The notes under the pieces: generated by a model
The model's input: the letters and a program-made list of their open reading frames with translations, nothing else
Databases searched by the model: none
Told to the model about the DNA's origin: nothing
Position numbers and translations under genes: made by a program
In this document: positions 1-12,389 of the stretch, piece after piece
How the letters are laid out: each line of letters opens with the position of its first letter
Position numbering within the stretch: the first letter of the stretch is position 1
Assembly: GCA_014529385.2 (NCBI GenBank)
Contig: CM043959.1
Coordinates: 53,515,253 to 53,579,252, forward strand
DNA length: 64,000 bases
Direction of reading: 5' to 3'
DNA from: Adiantum capillus-veneris
Taxonomy: Eukaryota; Streptophyta; Polypodiopsida; Polypodiales; Pteridaceae

Positions 1-2350
1 CCTCTTGTGCTCCTAACGAGCCCAACTTCATGTTGTTTAAAGTAGGTCAAGATCGGTGCTCTCTTATGTGTAAGGGATGGCTCATGCGGTCATGCCAAGG
101 TGCATCATGTGTGAGACATGGTGCACAAAAACATATGCACACGTGGTGCAAAGAGTGCTCAGTGTGAGGGTGGAGAGTAGAGTAGAAAGCTTTATCTCCT
201 CATTCTTCGTATATAAAAGAATAAGGTCAGTGGTAAAGTCTGTGGGTGGTTGGACACCAGACATCTGACTACAGGGCAAGGCACATGCCGCCTTTACCCC
301 AACATACTCCCATGCAAATGAGCGGACAAGTGGGACCTACTAGCTACCAACTAGTATATACAAGAAATATAGGCAAGAGACTCACTCAGCTTACGTCCAC
401 TAGCTTGCTCACTCGATCTACATGTAGCTATATCAGCTCTAGTGATAGGCGAGCATGCAAATCCACACTAGAGCTTGCATGCAAATCCCATAGACATCTA
501 TGTATGGTCTGCATTGTTCCACAATGCATCATGCTAGTGTCAGTCATTGTATGATTGACAACACTTGCTGCAAATGCTCCCACTGCAGTTGTTAGGTCTA
601 ACCTCAACACTAGTAGATCGTACATGAGATCCCTGCATGCTTACGAAATCTACACAATCTTGGTTGTCCCTAACACCTTAGTGCTATCTGCATACATTGC
701 ATCATCACAACTACTCATCATGTATGGATGTGTCATCGCCAACACTATAATGGCTACGTCCCTAACATCCATAGGTGGAACTATGTTGCTAGAATCACCT
801 CACCAGCCTTTAGCAATGAGCATATTGAAGAACTCCATGTCCATCATCTCAGTATGTGTCTCTAGAGAGCATACCCACTCTACCTCTGTTCGCACAGACT
901 CTGATAACATCTTTTGTGTCTCACTGGAGCATTCTCAGTCCACCTCTATCTCTACACAGTCCTCTGACATGTCCTGCACAAGTAAATGCTCACCACGAAT
1001 GAGACACACCACCACACATAATCAAGTGCCAAGTGATAACACAAGCATGACGAGTAGTAAAGACTCAATGCTAGGATAAATAGCCCTCAATTGAGCATAA
1101 AATGCATGACCACATGCATAAGTAGATAGCAAACACGATGCTAACCACGCAATGCTCGAGCGATCGGACCGATATAGATAGATAGGCCACACTATAAGTA
1201 GAGTTTTGGGGATGATGGCAAGTTATTATTCTCAAGGCTGGCTGGTGAACTCAAGACCAAACCCTCTCATGTTCCTAGCAGCATTATGCTTGTGTAACAT
1301 TAGGATCAAGGCGCATCTCGATCATTAGGAGTGGTCGGGCGTGTGAAGCAGGCTCGATAAGCCATATTGTTAGTATTAATTATTATCTTTAGTGTATGGA
1401 TAAGCAGGGAAGGGCTAAAGAAAGGATAAGGATGGAATCTTGGGCTAGGAGGGAGACGAAGGGAGCTAGAAAGAATTAGGAACGACGCCATATCCAGGGA
1501 GAAAAAGCTCTTGCTCATGGCACCTTTATCAAGCTTTCCATCTCTCTCTCACACTCAAGCTATAGGAAGTGAGCTTGTAGATTGCTCACAAGTGCTCTCT
1601 CTCTTTCTCTCTCTACCTCTCTCTCTCTCTTTGAAGCCGGTCTCAATAGGACGCACGAAACAACCCTTTTGAGCAATATGGCGGTTCTAACAAGCCGCAG
1701 GACATGACCCTTGCGAGGATCTTCACCAAATGGGGCGAGAGTGCCACCAAAAGGGTGCGCGTTGGCCTTTTGAGAATTTTTCATTTCTGCCATAGCTGGG
1801 TGAAACAGACTCTAAGCCACACAATGTTTGCTTCTTCTTCTCTCCGCTTGCTTCCATCGATGCCATGTCTCTGCTTCACGTTTTGGTCATATTATGGGCA
1901 CCCTTTTATGAAGGCTTTGGCGAAAGAAATCTTATTTGGAGGACCCCCAAAAAATCGTCCCGCATAGAGACATGGAGAAGCTAGAGGATTTTCTTTTCAT
2001 TACAAGATTATCTTAAGGGAAGTTGTATCATATGGTTGTGTGGTACGAGTTGAAAATTTGCATGATGCAGTCACCATGGTCACCTAGAATTGACAACACT
2101 TGTATGGTTAAAGCACAAGAAGGGAACGAATTTGGCATTTGGCCTCTTATTTGTAACCGATTCAAGTCCTTGACTAGGAGAGATCTCGCGACGACAAGCT
2201 CTCGGCAAGGTAGTTTCTATCCCAAGCACAGCTCGGTAAGGGAACCGAAAATCCTCTAGGCAATTCCACATAGTGCAGACGCTTCCTCTCACTTTTGAAG
2301 AGTTTAGGGAGGTGACAATGTGCCATTGTGATGAGTGACATGCCTATTCA
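1..2350. other. non-coding stretch, no gene recognised
   Basis: Open frames in this stretch are short and low in complexity, and none shows a known domain. The longest, at 555-1079 on the plus strand, is rich in Ser and Thr and has no motif I recognise. The stretch may include the LTR or leader of the gypsy remnant that follows at 2351, but I found no matching second LTR and no primer site. A short CT-rich tract lies at 1593-1632. Confidence 0.5.
1593..1632. repeat. CT-rich microsatellite
   Basis: Imperfect (CT)n tract interrupted by TTT and ACC. It produces spurious Arg/Glu-rich open frames on the minus strand. Confidence 0.85.
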
Positions 2351-2952
2351 GTGGCACAAGCTATGTGGCAACCTAGCCTAGTCCGCATGTATGATGCCAT
2401 AGATAGCCGTAGAGTCACTATTTTCATAGATGATGGAGCTAGATATAACTTCTTAGACTACTCGTTGGTTAAGAAGTTAAGGTTGCCCGATATAGCGAGC
2501 GATCATGAGTACATTGTATGCTTGGCCAATGGTTATGATAAGACGATATGGAATACCATAGTCTTGGGGGTTCCATTATCCATGAAAGACTATGAGGCTA
2601 TGCTTGACTTTCTAGTCATGCATTTGGCTAGGGCAAATGCGTACCTAGGTAGGAGTGGTTGTATAACCTGGGCCCTAGTCTAGTGAGGAGCTATTTCCAC
2701 AACACTCTATCGTTTGAGCATGGTGGTCGGGTCATCACCCTAAAGGGTGACCGTAGTGTCCCCTGTACCCCTCTTCTCTCTTCCACGGAGCTTCACAGAG
2801 TAGCCCGTAGAGGCCAGATAGCAATGGTATATGCTTGTTACCCTCTTTTAAATTATGTTGTTGTAAGTGACAATAATAAAAGTGTTTTTGCATTTGAAAT
2901 TGTAAATAATGTTTGCATAGATAAACATGATAAAAAACATGGACTTGGATGA
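2351..2952 (+). pseudogene. Ty3/gypsy protease and linker fragment (element F)
   Basis: The translation carries a retropepsin-like segment with IDDGARYNFLD at about residues 27-37, matching the family pattern D-(S/T)-G-A followed by a hydrophobic stretch. The usual Ser/Thr is Asp here. After a frameshift near 2660 the next frame reads LGPSLVRSYFHNTLSF and then GGRVITLKG, which matches the segment joining protease to reverse transcriptase in plant gypsy polyproteins. Gag is not visible upstream. In the intact family this domain cleaves the Gag-Pol polyprotein. This copy is broken by the frameshift and later stops. Confidence 0.75.
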
Positions 2953-3027
2953 GACCCACTATTTGAGAACCCACTTGAAAACAAAAAAAATCCAAGGCAA
3001 AAGAGACCCTTAAGAAAAATATGTACA

Positions 3028-3806
3028 TGCTTTAATGAATTTAATAGAGGAGTTCCAGGATGTATTTTCAGTGATTTACCAGATGGCTTGCCGCCATACA
3101 GGGAAGTAGACCATGGCATCGATGTTATGCCAGGGTCAAAACCTATAAGCAAACATGCTTACAAACTAAGCCACTCCAAAGCACAGGAGGTGGAAAAACA
3201 GTTAAGGAAATATTTGAACAAAGGCTTTATTAGGCCTAGTTCTAGTCCTTGGGCATTGCCTATTCTTCTGTTAAAGAAGAAAGATGGACCTATGCAGATG
3301 TGCGTAGATTATAGGGCTCTTAATCAGATAACAATCAAGAACAAATACCCGATGTCGCGCATGGATGAGTTGTTTGATCAACTCTTTCGGTCAAAGTATT
3401 TTTCCAAAATTGACCTGAGATTTGGCTATCATCATGTGAAGATTAGATTAGAAGAAGTTGCAAAGACAACATTCCCACCCTTTTTGGCCATTTTGAGTTC
3501 TCTATTATGCCATTTAAAGTGATCAATACTTCAGTGACATTCATGACGCTAATGGACAACATTTTATGTGCATACTTAGGAAAATTTGTAGTAGTTTTCC
3601 TAGACAATATATTAGTCTATAGTAAATTGAAAAAAGAACACTTAGAACATATAATGTGTCTAATGTTATTGAGAAAACATATGCTATTTGTGAAGGAAAG
3701 CAAGTGTGATCTCTTTGAGAATACTAGTATGCATATGACAAGCTTGACTTATAGAAAGGACAACTTGAGATGGAGGTGTCGATGTATAGTGGTGATTGAT
3801 AGGTGA
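3028..3806 (+). pseudogene. Ty3/gypsy reverse transcriptase fragment (element F)
   Basis: The frame at 3088-3522 holds the RT N-terminal signature: GFIRPSSSPWALPILLLKKK, then [18 protein letters not shown] and FSKIDLRFGYHHVKI. After a frameshift near 3500 the next frame (3507-3806) has VVVFLDNILVYSK, where the catalytic YxDD-type motif has become LDN. RNase H and integrase are absent; homology fades by about 3800. The intact enzyme copies element RNA into DNA. This remnant is the same orientation as the protease scrap at 2351 and belongs to the same decayed element. Confidence 0.88.
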
Positions 3807-4551
3807 ACAATCAACTCATTATTATTGATGCATGTTTCAACATACATATATTGTAAAGCCTTTGAGATTCCACCTTTTTTGTGTAATGAAATTGGTATTT
3901 TGATGATATATTTGTGAAATATTTGATATTTTGATGAAGCATTGCAATGTTGATTTGAATTGTGGAATATGATCACTTGTTGGGTGTTGTGTGAGCAGAT
4001 CAGTGATTGGCACGTGCTGGACACCCACCATTGGATTTTGTGGCAAGCCTTAGTATTTTATGGTTCAGTTATTAGTTTAGATGTAGACAACTATTAATTG
4101 TTATATTGAGCTTTTTACGAGCCATGACTATTTTATGCCCAAGTGCGAACTAGTGTAACTCATTTTTGAGCATGTACGTTTCTATAAATTAAATTTGTGT
4201 AAGAGGGACATGCTCACTCTTGCACGGGGGAAGATTGCACCCAATGTCTGTGTATTCTTCTCTCCTCCATTCTCTTCCCTCTCGTCGTGCCGATGTAGCA
4301 CTCCGCTCTAGGAGGTGCATCCGCACGTGCCCTCCAGATCTCTCCCGCTCTGTGCCTCTCTTTGTCACGTGCAATCTCGATTATGGTTATGCGATTCGTC
4401 AGGTATACAAATTCACGGTTTTATTGCTCATAGCATGTTGTTCTCGATATTTTGCAGGACCACTGCGTTCTCCGTTTGTAGCAGCGGTATCAAAGCTTTA
4501 GGCTACGTTCCAATGACTTTTGACCTTGGACATGTCGATCAAAGCTAAGCG

Positions 4552-4681
<130 letters not shown>

Positions 4682-5334
4682 TGTTTGCAAATAGTATTAA
4701 GATATAACATATGTTACTAGACGAGAAATAATTGCATGGGTTCGTCGAGGCTTTTGTTTTTTTTTTTGCCAAATTAGAGTCTCCTTTCTTCTTGTTATGT
4801 TGTGAAATTAGTGTAACCATGTCATGAAAAGTATTCGATGTTTATTATAATGGTGCTCATGCTATGATAGTAAAGTATCCATATGGACGATAGCAACTGA
4901 TTTCTTACAATTAAGCAATCCATAATGAAGTATATCATCAAATAACATACTTACCCATGAAGTGATTTTTTGGTGATATACTAAAACCTTGCATTGGAGT
5001 AGTGAGAGATTACCAAATTGTTCAAGAGAAAAGAAGAAGCAACGCACATTTATCATTAAGGGAATAACCTCAAGAGAGACCTTATGAGCATGAAGAAAAG
5101 GGGAAGTTTGGGAGGAAGTTTAGGAGCAACAGGAGATGTGATATATCCAGTGCAATGCTTGAAGGCAAACTAAGGATGGCCTTGCACTCTTGTCGCCTCT
5201 TACCTCTCATCAGCTCCATGGCATGTCCGCACAAGCTTGCCAACACGACAAGTAGTTTTCGTCTCGACTCTATCTGAACTCTGACGGGTGTTAACTACCC
5301 ACTAACAGTGCCCGGTTTATCTGTGCATGTAAGC

Positions 5335-5337
<3 letters not shown>

Positions 5338-5401
<64 letters not shown>
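5338..5401. repeat. compound (CT)n(CA)n microsatellite
   Basis: A CT tract passes directly into an AC tract. A similar CT-to-AC order appears again at 18039-18164. Confidence 0.95.
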
Positions 5402-5404
<3 letters not shown>

Positions 5405-5921
5405 TCTCGGCCACCAGCAGGCATCCACTCACTCTTTATTCTCTCTCTACCCCTCATTGGCTCCATAGGTGCACATACCCACTCTCGGTTGCCGTTTGCT
5501 ACCAACCACAACAGAGTCTCTTGACTCTCTTTCTCTCTCCAACTGCATGCGGTTCTACGGCTTGCATGCGCTGCACTAAACACCACCCAATCGCCAGTCA
5601 TCTCGTGGTGTATGGTGGCACCATCAACACTTACCACCAACCTTGATCTCTGCAATTCCATACCAAACTCTCTCCCTCCCTGTGCTCGCAACACGCAGTC
5701 AACTCTCTCAGCTCTCGGCCACTTACGCCCACAACCACTGGATGGACATGGAGTTCACAACCCAAAATCGAACTCTCATTTTTTTTTTCTAGGTTTTTTT
5801 TTTTTTCTTTTTTACTCCCGACTCCCTACAGACAGGAAGGGATTACCAAAGAAAGGCTGCACACCTATCATGCCAAAAAAATCAATGTGCACCTACACAC
5901 ATCTCTTATGCTGATGATTAA

Positions 5922-5947
5922 TACACACACACACACACACACACACA
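5922..5947. repeat. (AC)n microsatellite
   Basis: Short uninterrupted AC dinucleotide run. Confidence 0.9.
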
Positions 5948-6406
5948 TCGTCATCATCTTCGACATCTCAATGGAATGGACCACATCTCCCTACCCAAGC
6001 AGATACACTCAGTACGTGTCAATCTCTCTCGCAAAGTAAGCCGCAACGATAACCATCACCGTTTTCGCCTAGACTGTACTTGTCGCACCTATACAACAGG
6101 TTGGTAATCCTCGACATTCTTCTCCAATCATATGCCTCCTCTGCTATGCCGCATTCACAACCAGTAACACGGATTTCACACCGCTACATCATCAACAACC
6201 CACTCGTTTGCATCGCTTCTACGTCAAAAACCTCGCAATTGCCCTACACCAGCGTGAGCTTCGCACTACTTGACGTTGGGCTTACGAACTCTTTTACTCT
6301 ATTCGACAGCGTGGAATCAGGTTAGTCGAATTTATTCGCCGCAAACCTTCTACCCCGGATTGGGATTTGCAGCAAATCAATGTAATTACCAATTTTCCCA
6401 CTCATC

Positions 6407-7378
6407 ATGGAGACAAATGGCACTAGTAACCCCTCCGATTGGACCACTAATTCACCTCTCCCGGCATCGACCTTGGAGAAACAAGTCTTCTTGCTACAAC
6501 AAGAATTAGATGTTGTGAATCAATGACTTGCAGCAAATGATCAGAAATGAGCACGTGACGATGGCGACGAAGATGAAGGCATGATCAAAATTTTGAAGGC
6601 CGCATTTGAAGCTCAAGAATCCAGCAAAGAGGCAAAGATAAGTAAAAATTCTTTCACGTTTTTCAAGTTCGATGGTCACAAAATTGGTAAAACAGTGCTA
6701 TCTTGGTTACCTCAATTCGACGATTATTTTGCTGGCAAATCTTTCACTGAAAAAGATAAAATTAAAAGTGCTACTAATCACCTTTCTGGTCAAGCTTCAC
6801 TCTGGTGGAGCATGCTTCATAAAACGGCCGAACTACCATCAACTTGGGACAGTTTTCAACAACGGGTCAAAGATTCCTTCCTACCCCCTTAGTTTGGGCT
6901 TGACACTCATTGTGCTTGGGCCAGATTCTCTTGGATGCAAGACGACACTATCTCTCGTTACACCGATCGTTTTTAGAAATGTCTTCTACTCCTCCGTATG
7001 GTAGAAGAAGTGCTTGCAGATTCTCTCCAACACAAATATGAAGATGGTCTTCCCAATGGTATACAGTCAAAGCTCAATTCTCTTAAACATGCATCTCGTT
7101 ATGAAGCTATATCCTTGGCCTACGATGCTGAGAAAGAAATCAACTCTATCGTCCATGAAGTGAGCAACACACGCAATCCCAACTGTCCCAATTTTCAACC
7201 TCGTAGTCAGTGGGGTAACAACAACCGCAATCGCAACGGTAATAATTTCAATAGGTATACTTCAAATCCTCGCACAAATAATTACACACAAAATCGTCCA
7301 CCCCCCTTTCCCCGTAGTCACCAAAACTCCACCCACACACAATGCACCTCAAATTTCAAACACACGTTATCACCCTAA
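6407..7378 (+). pseudogene. gag of gypsy element G
   Basis: The ATG at 6407 (METNGTSNPSDWTTN) is in frame with the capsid-like region. In-frame TGA stops follow near 6525 and 6548. The capsid core contains FKFDGHKIGK, FDDYFAGKSFTEKDKI, ATNHLSGQASLWW and DSFQQRVKDSF, typical of the retrotransposon gag domain that forms the particle shell. A stop at 6890 and a frameshift lead to the next piece (6998-7378), ending in an Asn/Arg-rich tail that precedes the zinc knuckle. Confidence 0.85.
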
Positions 7379-7981
7379 CCCCCTGCACATCGCAATGGTG
7401 TTTGGTGCTTCAAATGCCGCCAATACGGCCATGTTGAATCCAACCGCATCAACAACCGTACACCCAGTCCTCGCCAACCCACAGCTCGCATACACAACAT
7501 CAAAGATGCATCAGAACCCCTCGACGATGCCATGGCTGATTGGACAATTGCAACACCACCTCATGTATCAGGTAAGCCAATCTCAATTCATGCCTTGCTC
7601 CGTCAAACGGGCAAAATTCAAGATTCAAGTGTGTCTATTTTACACGATGATGGTAGCTCACACGATTTTATTTCTGAATAATTGGTTAGAAATTTGAATT
7701 TAACCACCACACCATCTGCATACAAAGTTAAATGTGCTTTTCAAGGTATTAGGTACAATGGCACACGTGAAATTAAATCTCTCGCAATCACCATTGGTGA
7801 TTACACAGAACAACGTGATTTTTTAATTGCACCATTTCAATCCACCGATATCATTTTGGGCATGCCTTTTCGTCACCAACATAATCCACAAATTGACTAT
7901 CGCACACACACAATGAATTTCATTTCAATGGCAAATCTATTTCACTTTCTGTTGATGCATCACTTGCTATGTTTCCCTTGA
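7379..7981 (+). pseudogene. zinc knuckle and protease of gypsy element G
   Basis: A knuckle-like CFKCRQYGHVESNR lies at about 7407-7448; the last Cys of the CX2CX4HX4C pattern is Arg. The protease follows with ILHDDGSSHDFIS, where the D-(S/T)-G catalytic triplet reads D-D-G, then a stop at 7679. The frame from 7682 carries the protease C-terminal half including ILGMPF, the conserved ILG flap-partner motif. Function lost in this copy. Confidence 0.8.
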
Positions 7982-8118
7982 TATCTCACACACAAGCAAA
8001 ACGTGCACTACGAAAGGATGACAAAGCATACATGATATTTGTTACTAAAGTGGAGCACACACAATCGTCTGTCTCTCACACACATAATGATTTCCTCTCA
8101 TAGTATAATGATTTCTTT

Positions 8119-9686
8119 GTGGATGATTACCCCCCTGACCTCCCACCCTCTCGTGGCGAATTAGATCATAAAATTGAAAATTTTCTAGGCTCACAACCTC
8201 CACACACATCACCATATAGACATAAACCTTTGCACCAGCAAGAAATCAAAAAACAAATCACCGAACTCCTAGACAAGGGCCTCATCCGTCCTAGTGCATC
8301 CCCTTTTGGTGCCCTAGTTCTCTTAGTCCAAAAGAAAAACCACACCTTTCGCATGTGCATAGACTACTGCGCGTTAAACAAGGTCACTGTCAAAAACCGC
8401 TATCCCATCCCACGTATAGACGACCTCCTAGATCGCTTATGAGGAGCAAAACTGTTTAGCAAAATTGACTTGATATCAGGATACCATCAGATCTGTATGC
8501 ACCCTAACGATATTTTTAAAACTGCATTTCATACCCAGTTTGGTCATTATGAGTTCATTGTCTTACTGTGGTCTCACAAATGCACCTGCCACTTTTGCTA
8601 GGATGATGAACAAAATATTATCAAGACTTTGTTATTGTGTTCTTTGATGACATTTTGATTTTTAGTCGTGATGAGCATGAGCACAAAAATCACCTACATA
8701 TTGTCTTTGAGCTATTGTGTGACCACCAACTGTTTGCAAATCCAGAAAAAAGTACATTTTTTCAAACACACATTGATTACGTAGGCCACATAGTCTCAGA
8801 AAAAGGCATATCAGTTGACCCTCAAAAGATTGACACTATTAAAACATGGCCTACCCCCAAATCTGTGCACGACATAAAATCCTTTTTAGGTTTAGCAGGT
8901 TTTTATCGTAAATTTGTCAAAAATTTCTCACACATTGCATCACCAATGACCACTCTACTTCGTCAAAAAGTACCATTCAATTGGGGTCCCACACAACAAA
9001 AATCATTTGACACTCTCAAATATCTCCTCACACATGCCCCGATCCTACAATTACCCGACTTCACACAACCCTTCTTTGTAGTTGTTACAGATGCGAGTGG
9101 CTCAGGCATAGGTGCAGTCTTAATACAAAATGATCACCCACTTGCCTACAAAAGTCGAAAACTCAAACCATCTAAAACCAAATATAACACATACGATAAA
9201 GAATTGCTACCTGTGGTCCATGCTCTAGACATGTGGAAACACTATCTTATGGGCTCCGTAGTTCTAATCAAAACTGACCAACAGGCCATTAAACATCTTC
9301 TGACTCAATCCACCATTTCTGACCGTCATATCCAATGGGCCGGTTTTATTCAAAATTTCCATCCTATGATACAAGACCAACCAGGTAAAGCGAATGTAGT
9401 AGCAGACGCATTCAGTAGAAAACCTGAAGTGAATGTAGTCTTTGTTTCTCGTTCATGTGTCTTCGATAAAATCAAACATGTTTATTTGAATCACATTTCT
9501 GTGAGTGATGTGCAATCATTTCATTCTATGCCTAACACATATGATCACGATCCACATTTCTCACGTGCTTGGTTTGAAATAACTCACAATAATGGTCTTC
9601 CCTATGAGCACTACACATTGGCAAATGGGTATCTTTATTTTCAGCAAAAGCTATGCATCACAACACCCTTCAAGGAACTAGAATGA
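8119..9686 (+). pseudogene. reverse transcriptase and RNase H of gypsy element G
   Basis: RT starts with [20 protein letters not shown] and [22 protein letters not shown] at about 8440 and a frameshift near 8560 break it. The frame from 8637 resumes with VFFDDILIFSRDEHEH, the catalytic xxDD box, and runs open for 1 kb through the RT thumb and RNase H (VVVTDASGSGIGAVLIQ, YDKELLPVVHALDMWKHYL, LIKTDQQAIKHLL). These match the gypsy RNase H acidic residues. A TGA at 9684-9686 separates it from integrase in the same frame. Confidence 0.9.
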
Positions 9687-10450
9687 ATGAAATGCATGCA
9701 CCACCATATATGGGTCACCGAGGAATTCAATCCACACCCACTGCATGTCAAGATCTTTTTTTTTTTGCCTGGAATGAAGCACGATATCACAAAATTTGTT
9801 TCAGAATGTTTGATATGTCAAAGAGTTAAACGTCATCATGGTAAGTCTTATGGTATTTTAATGCCTCTCCCTATCCCTGCTGGCCCTTGGGAACAAATCT
9901 CCATGGATTTTATCACGGGACTCCCCACCACATCCTCACACAATGATATGATATGGACCATAGTTGACCGTTTTAGCAAACAAGCATACTTTGCTCCCTG
10001 CAAAAAGACACTGTTTGCACCACAGGATGCACACCTCTTCCTCAAAACCATCTTTGCCTACCATGGCTTCCCCAAGGTCATTCTCTCCGACCGTGATGGA
10101 CGCTTTTGCAATCATTTTTGGGTCGCCCTAGCCAAAAACTTAGGCTCTACAATGGATTTCACATCTGCATTTCACCCTAAAAGTAATGGTCAAACAGAAG
10201 CCACAAACAACACTATTATGGACCTTCTTAGATCTTATACCACTGAAAATACTGCAAACTGGGACCAACACCTCCCTATGCTTCAATTTGTTTACAATAA
10301 CACCCCTCACTCCTCCACAAATCGTGCACCCTTTGAAATTGTCTATGGGAAGAAACTGCCTGTCCCTGTCTCCACTATTACCACTGATGTCCCTGCGGCG
10401 GCTAACACTTTAGCAAGAGATCACACACACATTTTACAAGAAACCACAGC
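9687..10450 (+). pseudogene. integrase of gypsy element G, C-terminally truncated
   Basis: In frame with the preceding RNase H across one TGA. The zinc-binding part ends in CLICQRVKRHHG. The catalytic core shows MDFITGLPTT (first Asp), SDRDGRFCNHF (second Asp) and HPKSNGQTEATN (Glu), so the DDE set is present. The intact enzyme joins element DNA to the host chromosome. The C-terminal domain is missing: sequence passes into a different integrase fragment around 10450. Confidence 0.88.
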
Positions 10451-10454
10451 TTGC

Positions 10455-10745
10455 ATAAGAACGTCCACACTTATGTGCTGAAATGCAATAAGTGTCAGTC
10501 AAAAAACATAAGGTTGGAGGCCATTCCATCCTTCAAAGATACCTCAAGGGAAACGAGAAAGCATTTCTATGGATTTCATTACTGGTTTACCCAAGACTAG
10601 TTGAGGGAATGATCTAGTGTGGGTGGTATTGAAAAAAATTAACCAAAATAGCAAAGTTTATTGCCACAAAGAAAACGATAAAAACATTAGAGGTGGCAAA
10701 ACTTTGCCTAAAGTAACCACTGAGAATTTGAAAGGCTCTTCTGCA
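10455..10745 (+). pseudogene. integrase scrap of another gypsy element (H)
   Basis: One frame reads CNKCQ (zinc-binding CxxC) and then ESISMDFITGLPKTS, a TGA, and GNDLVWVVL, followed by a decayed stretch comparable to the integrase core. This repeats a domain just seen in element G but belongs to a different gypsy lineage, so it is a separate insertion or recombination product. No LTR was found for it. Confidence 0.75.
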
Positions 10746-10915
10746 ATATTAAGAAAATATCTCTAACGCCCTACTTGGATCAAACTAGCTCAGCCGGAAC
10801 TTCGGATTAACAAACCTAGACAAGGACTATGAGATAAAATTATATAGAATTTTAAGGTAGAATACTTATGCAAGTATGTTAGAGATGTTGTTATCGATTA
10901 CCTTGAACCAAACAA

Positions 10916-12165
10916 TGTCATAAAATCTAATATCTAACCACCCCAAATGATTTTTTCATATTAAACTGATCATTTAATGTGGAAGAATAAACGAGAACAA
11001 GGGTTAGAATATAGACATGTGCTTATGGATCTATCTCAACACGGGGCCAAGGTTAATAGGGGTCCAAACGAGAGATGGTATGTTAAAAGCAATGCTATTG
11101 AATGGAGCTGAAATACCGCAGGGTTAGCTTCATTAAAGACCTCCAAAAGTTAGCGTTCAAAAGTCTTTTGACCTTAAGCAAGTTACGGCTGGGAATCCTA
11201 CCCAAGCATGAGGTGCTTGTTGGTTTGCTAAGTGTTAGTGGGAACCTTACCCAAAAACTTGAGGTGTTTCTCACATGCTTAAATGACTAAAGTTCTTGAA
11301 GTATTCAATTCAAAGATAACTCTCAAGAGGCATCAATGTTTCCATGCTTGATTGATTAAGTCCTTAAAGTATTCAATTCAACCAAACGACTTAATAAGCA
11401 TAAAAGACACATGTTCAAATGATCCTCCACATGTGGCCCTCATGATGTGCTTGAATGCTATTGGGTAGGTTTTAAAGGGCTCCAATGAGAATTTAGATAC
11501 ATAAAAATAAATAATTAAGTTCTTTCTCTCAGAGAGGAAAAAGAGGACACATGTCCAAATGAAATAATAAAATAATGTGTGTGTGTGTGAGAGAGAGAGG
11601 TGTGTGGACCAAGCATGAGAGGGGGATATACTCTCTCCCCCCCCCCCACACACACACACACACATTCTCTCGTTGTGTGGAGTGCAAAGGCAAGAGCTCC
11701 ATCTCCTTCTCCAAGCTTGTTGAGAAGTGGAGAGCCTACACCGACACTCTTGGCTATGGAATGAAAATCCAACCAAGAGCCATGCTTCAATGCTTAAGCT
11801 TGCCATCTTCATTACTATGCTATTATGCTATGCTAAGCAAGAAGAGTGATGATAAGTGAGGAACTATTTCTTTCTCCTATGGATGATTCTTCTTCCTCTT
11901 CCCTACCCTCATTCCCCGCTAGCTCTCTCCACCTTCGAAGGTGTTTGATGGCTTGGGACTGAGTTTTGGGATAGTTAATGCTTTTTGAAAAGTTTATGTT
12001 AAGCTCGTGATGCATGAAGCTTTCCATATTCATTACATGACCAAGGTCACAAGGAACACAAAGATTGTATTGTAACAAGTCTCTCTTGATGGGAGATCTA
12101 TAATACAAACGCCTTTTGGAGGGGGGACCAGCTCCAAGTAAATCCGATCCTCAACTATTGTCATG
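10916..12165 (+). repeat. 5' LTR of B1, 3' end deleted
   Basis: Starts TGTCATAAAATC like the B2 LTRs. It contains GT/GA and AC tracts near 11573-11600 and 11638-11662. Compared with B2, the sequence leaves the LTR at about 12165 (CTATTGTCATG) and continues in the leader, so roughly the last 170 bp of LTR are missing. LTRs carry the element promoter and polyadenylation signals. Confidence 0.88.
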
Positions 12166-12389
12166 GGGTCTTTTTAGACTTGCATACGGCTTTACCATTA
12201 TTGAGCCATAAGAAGTCCGAATGGAGCTATCCCTCGGCAATTTTGCTATGTTAGACCCACCACACTACTCTCTATAATTAGTCAATTTGAGCCGTGGGTG
12301 TAGATACTTATTTTCAAAGGCTAAGAGGAGTAGCAACTAAGTTTTTGAGTTGCCAAAGAATACACTAAGTAAACACATAAGAAATTAGC

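Larger units (their letters stand above)
6407..10450 (+). mobile_element. Ty3/gypsy retrotransposon G (decayed internal region)
   Basis: Gag, zinc knuckle, protease, RT, RNase H and integrase follow in the canonical gypsy order on the plus strand. The reading frame is broken by several stops and frameshifts. Paired LTRs were not found: the left end is unclear and the right end stops inside the integrase C-terminal part, where another gypsy integrase scrap is joined near 10455. Confidence 0.85.

Noticed and set aside
555-1079. 174-codon open frame on the plus strand
   Set aside because: No recognisable domain, irregular Ser/Thr-rich composition, and overlaps other random frames; may be chance.
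10911-10915. AACAA as target duplication of B1
   Set aside because: The right LTR end is missing, so no partner can be compared.
11378-11859. Open frames with His-Thr or Val-Cys repeats in the B1 LTR
   Set aside because: Arise from AC/GT tracts in the LTR; the same region in B2 has no such frame.
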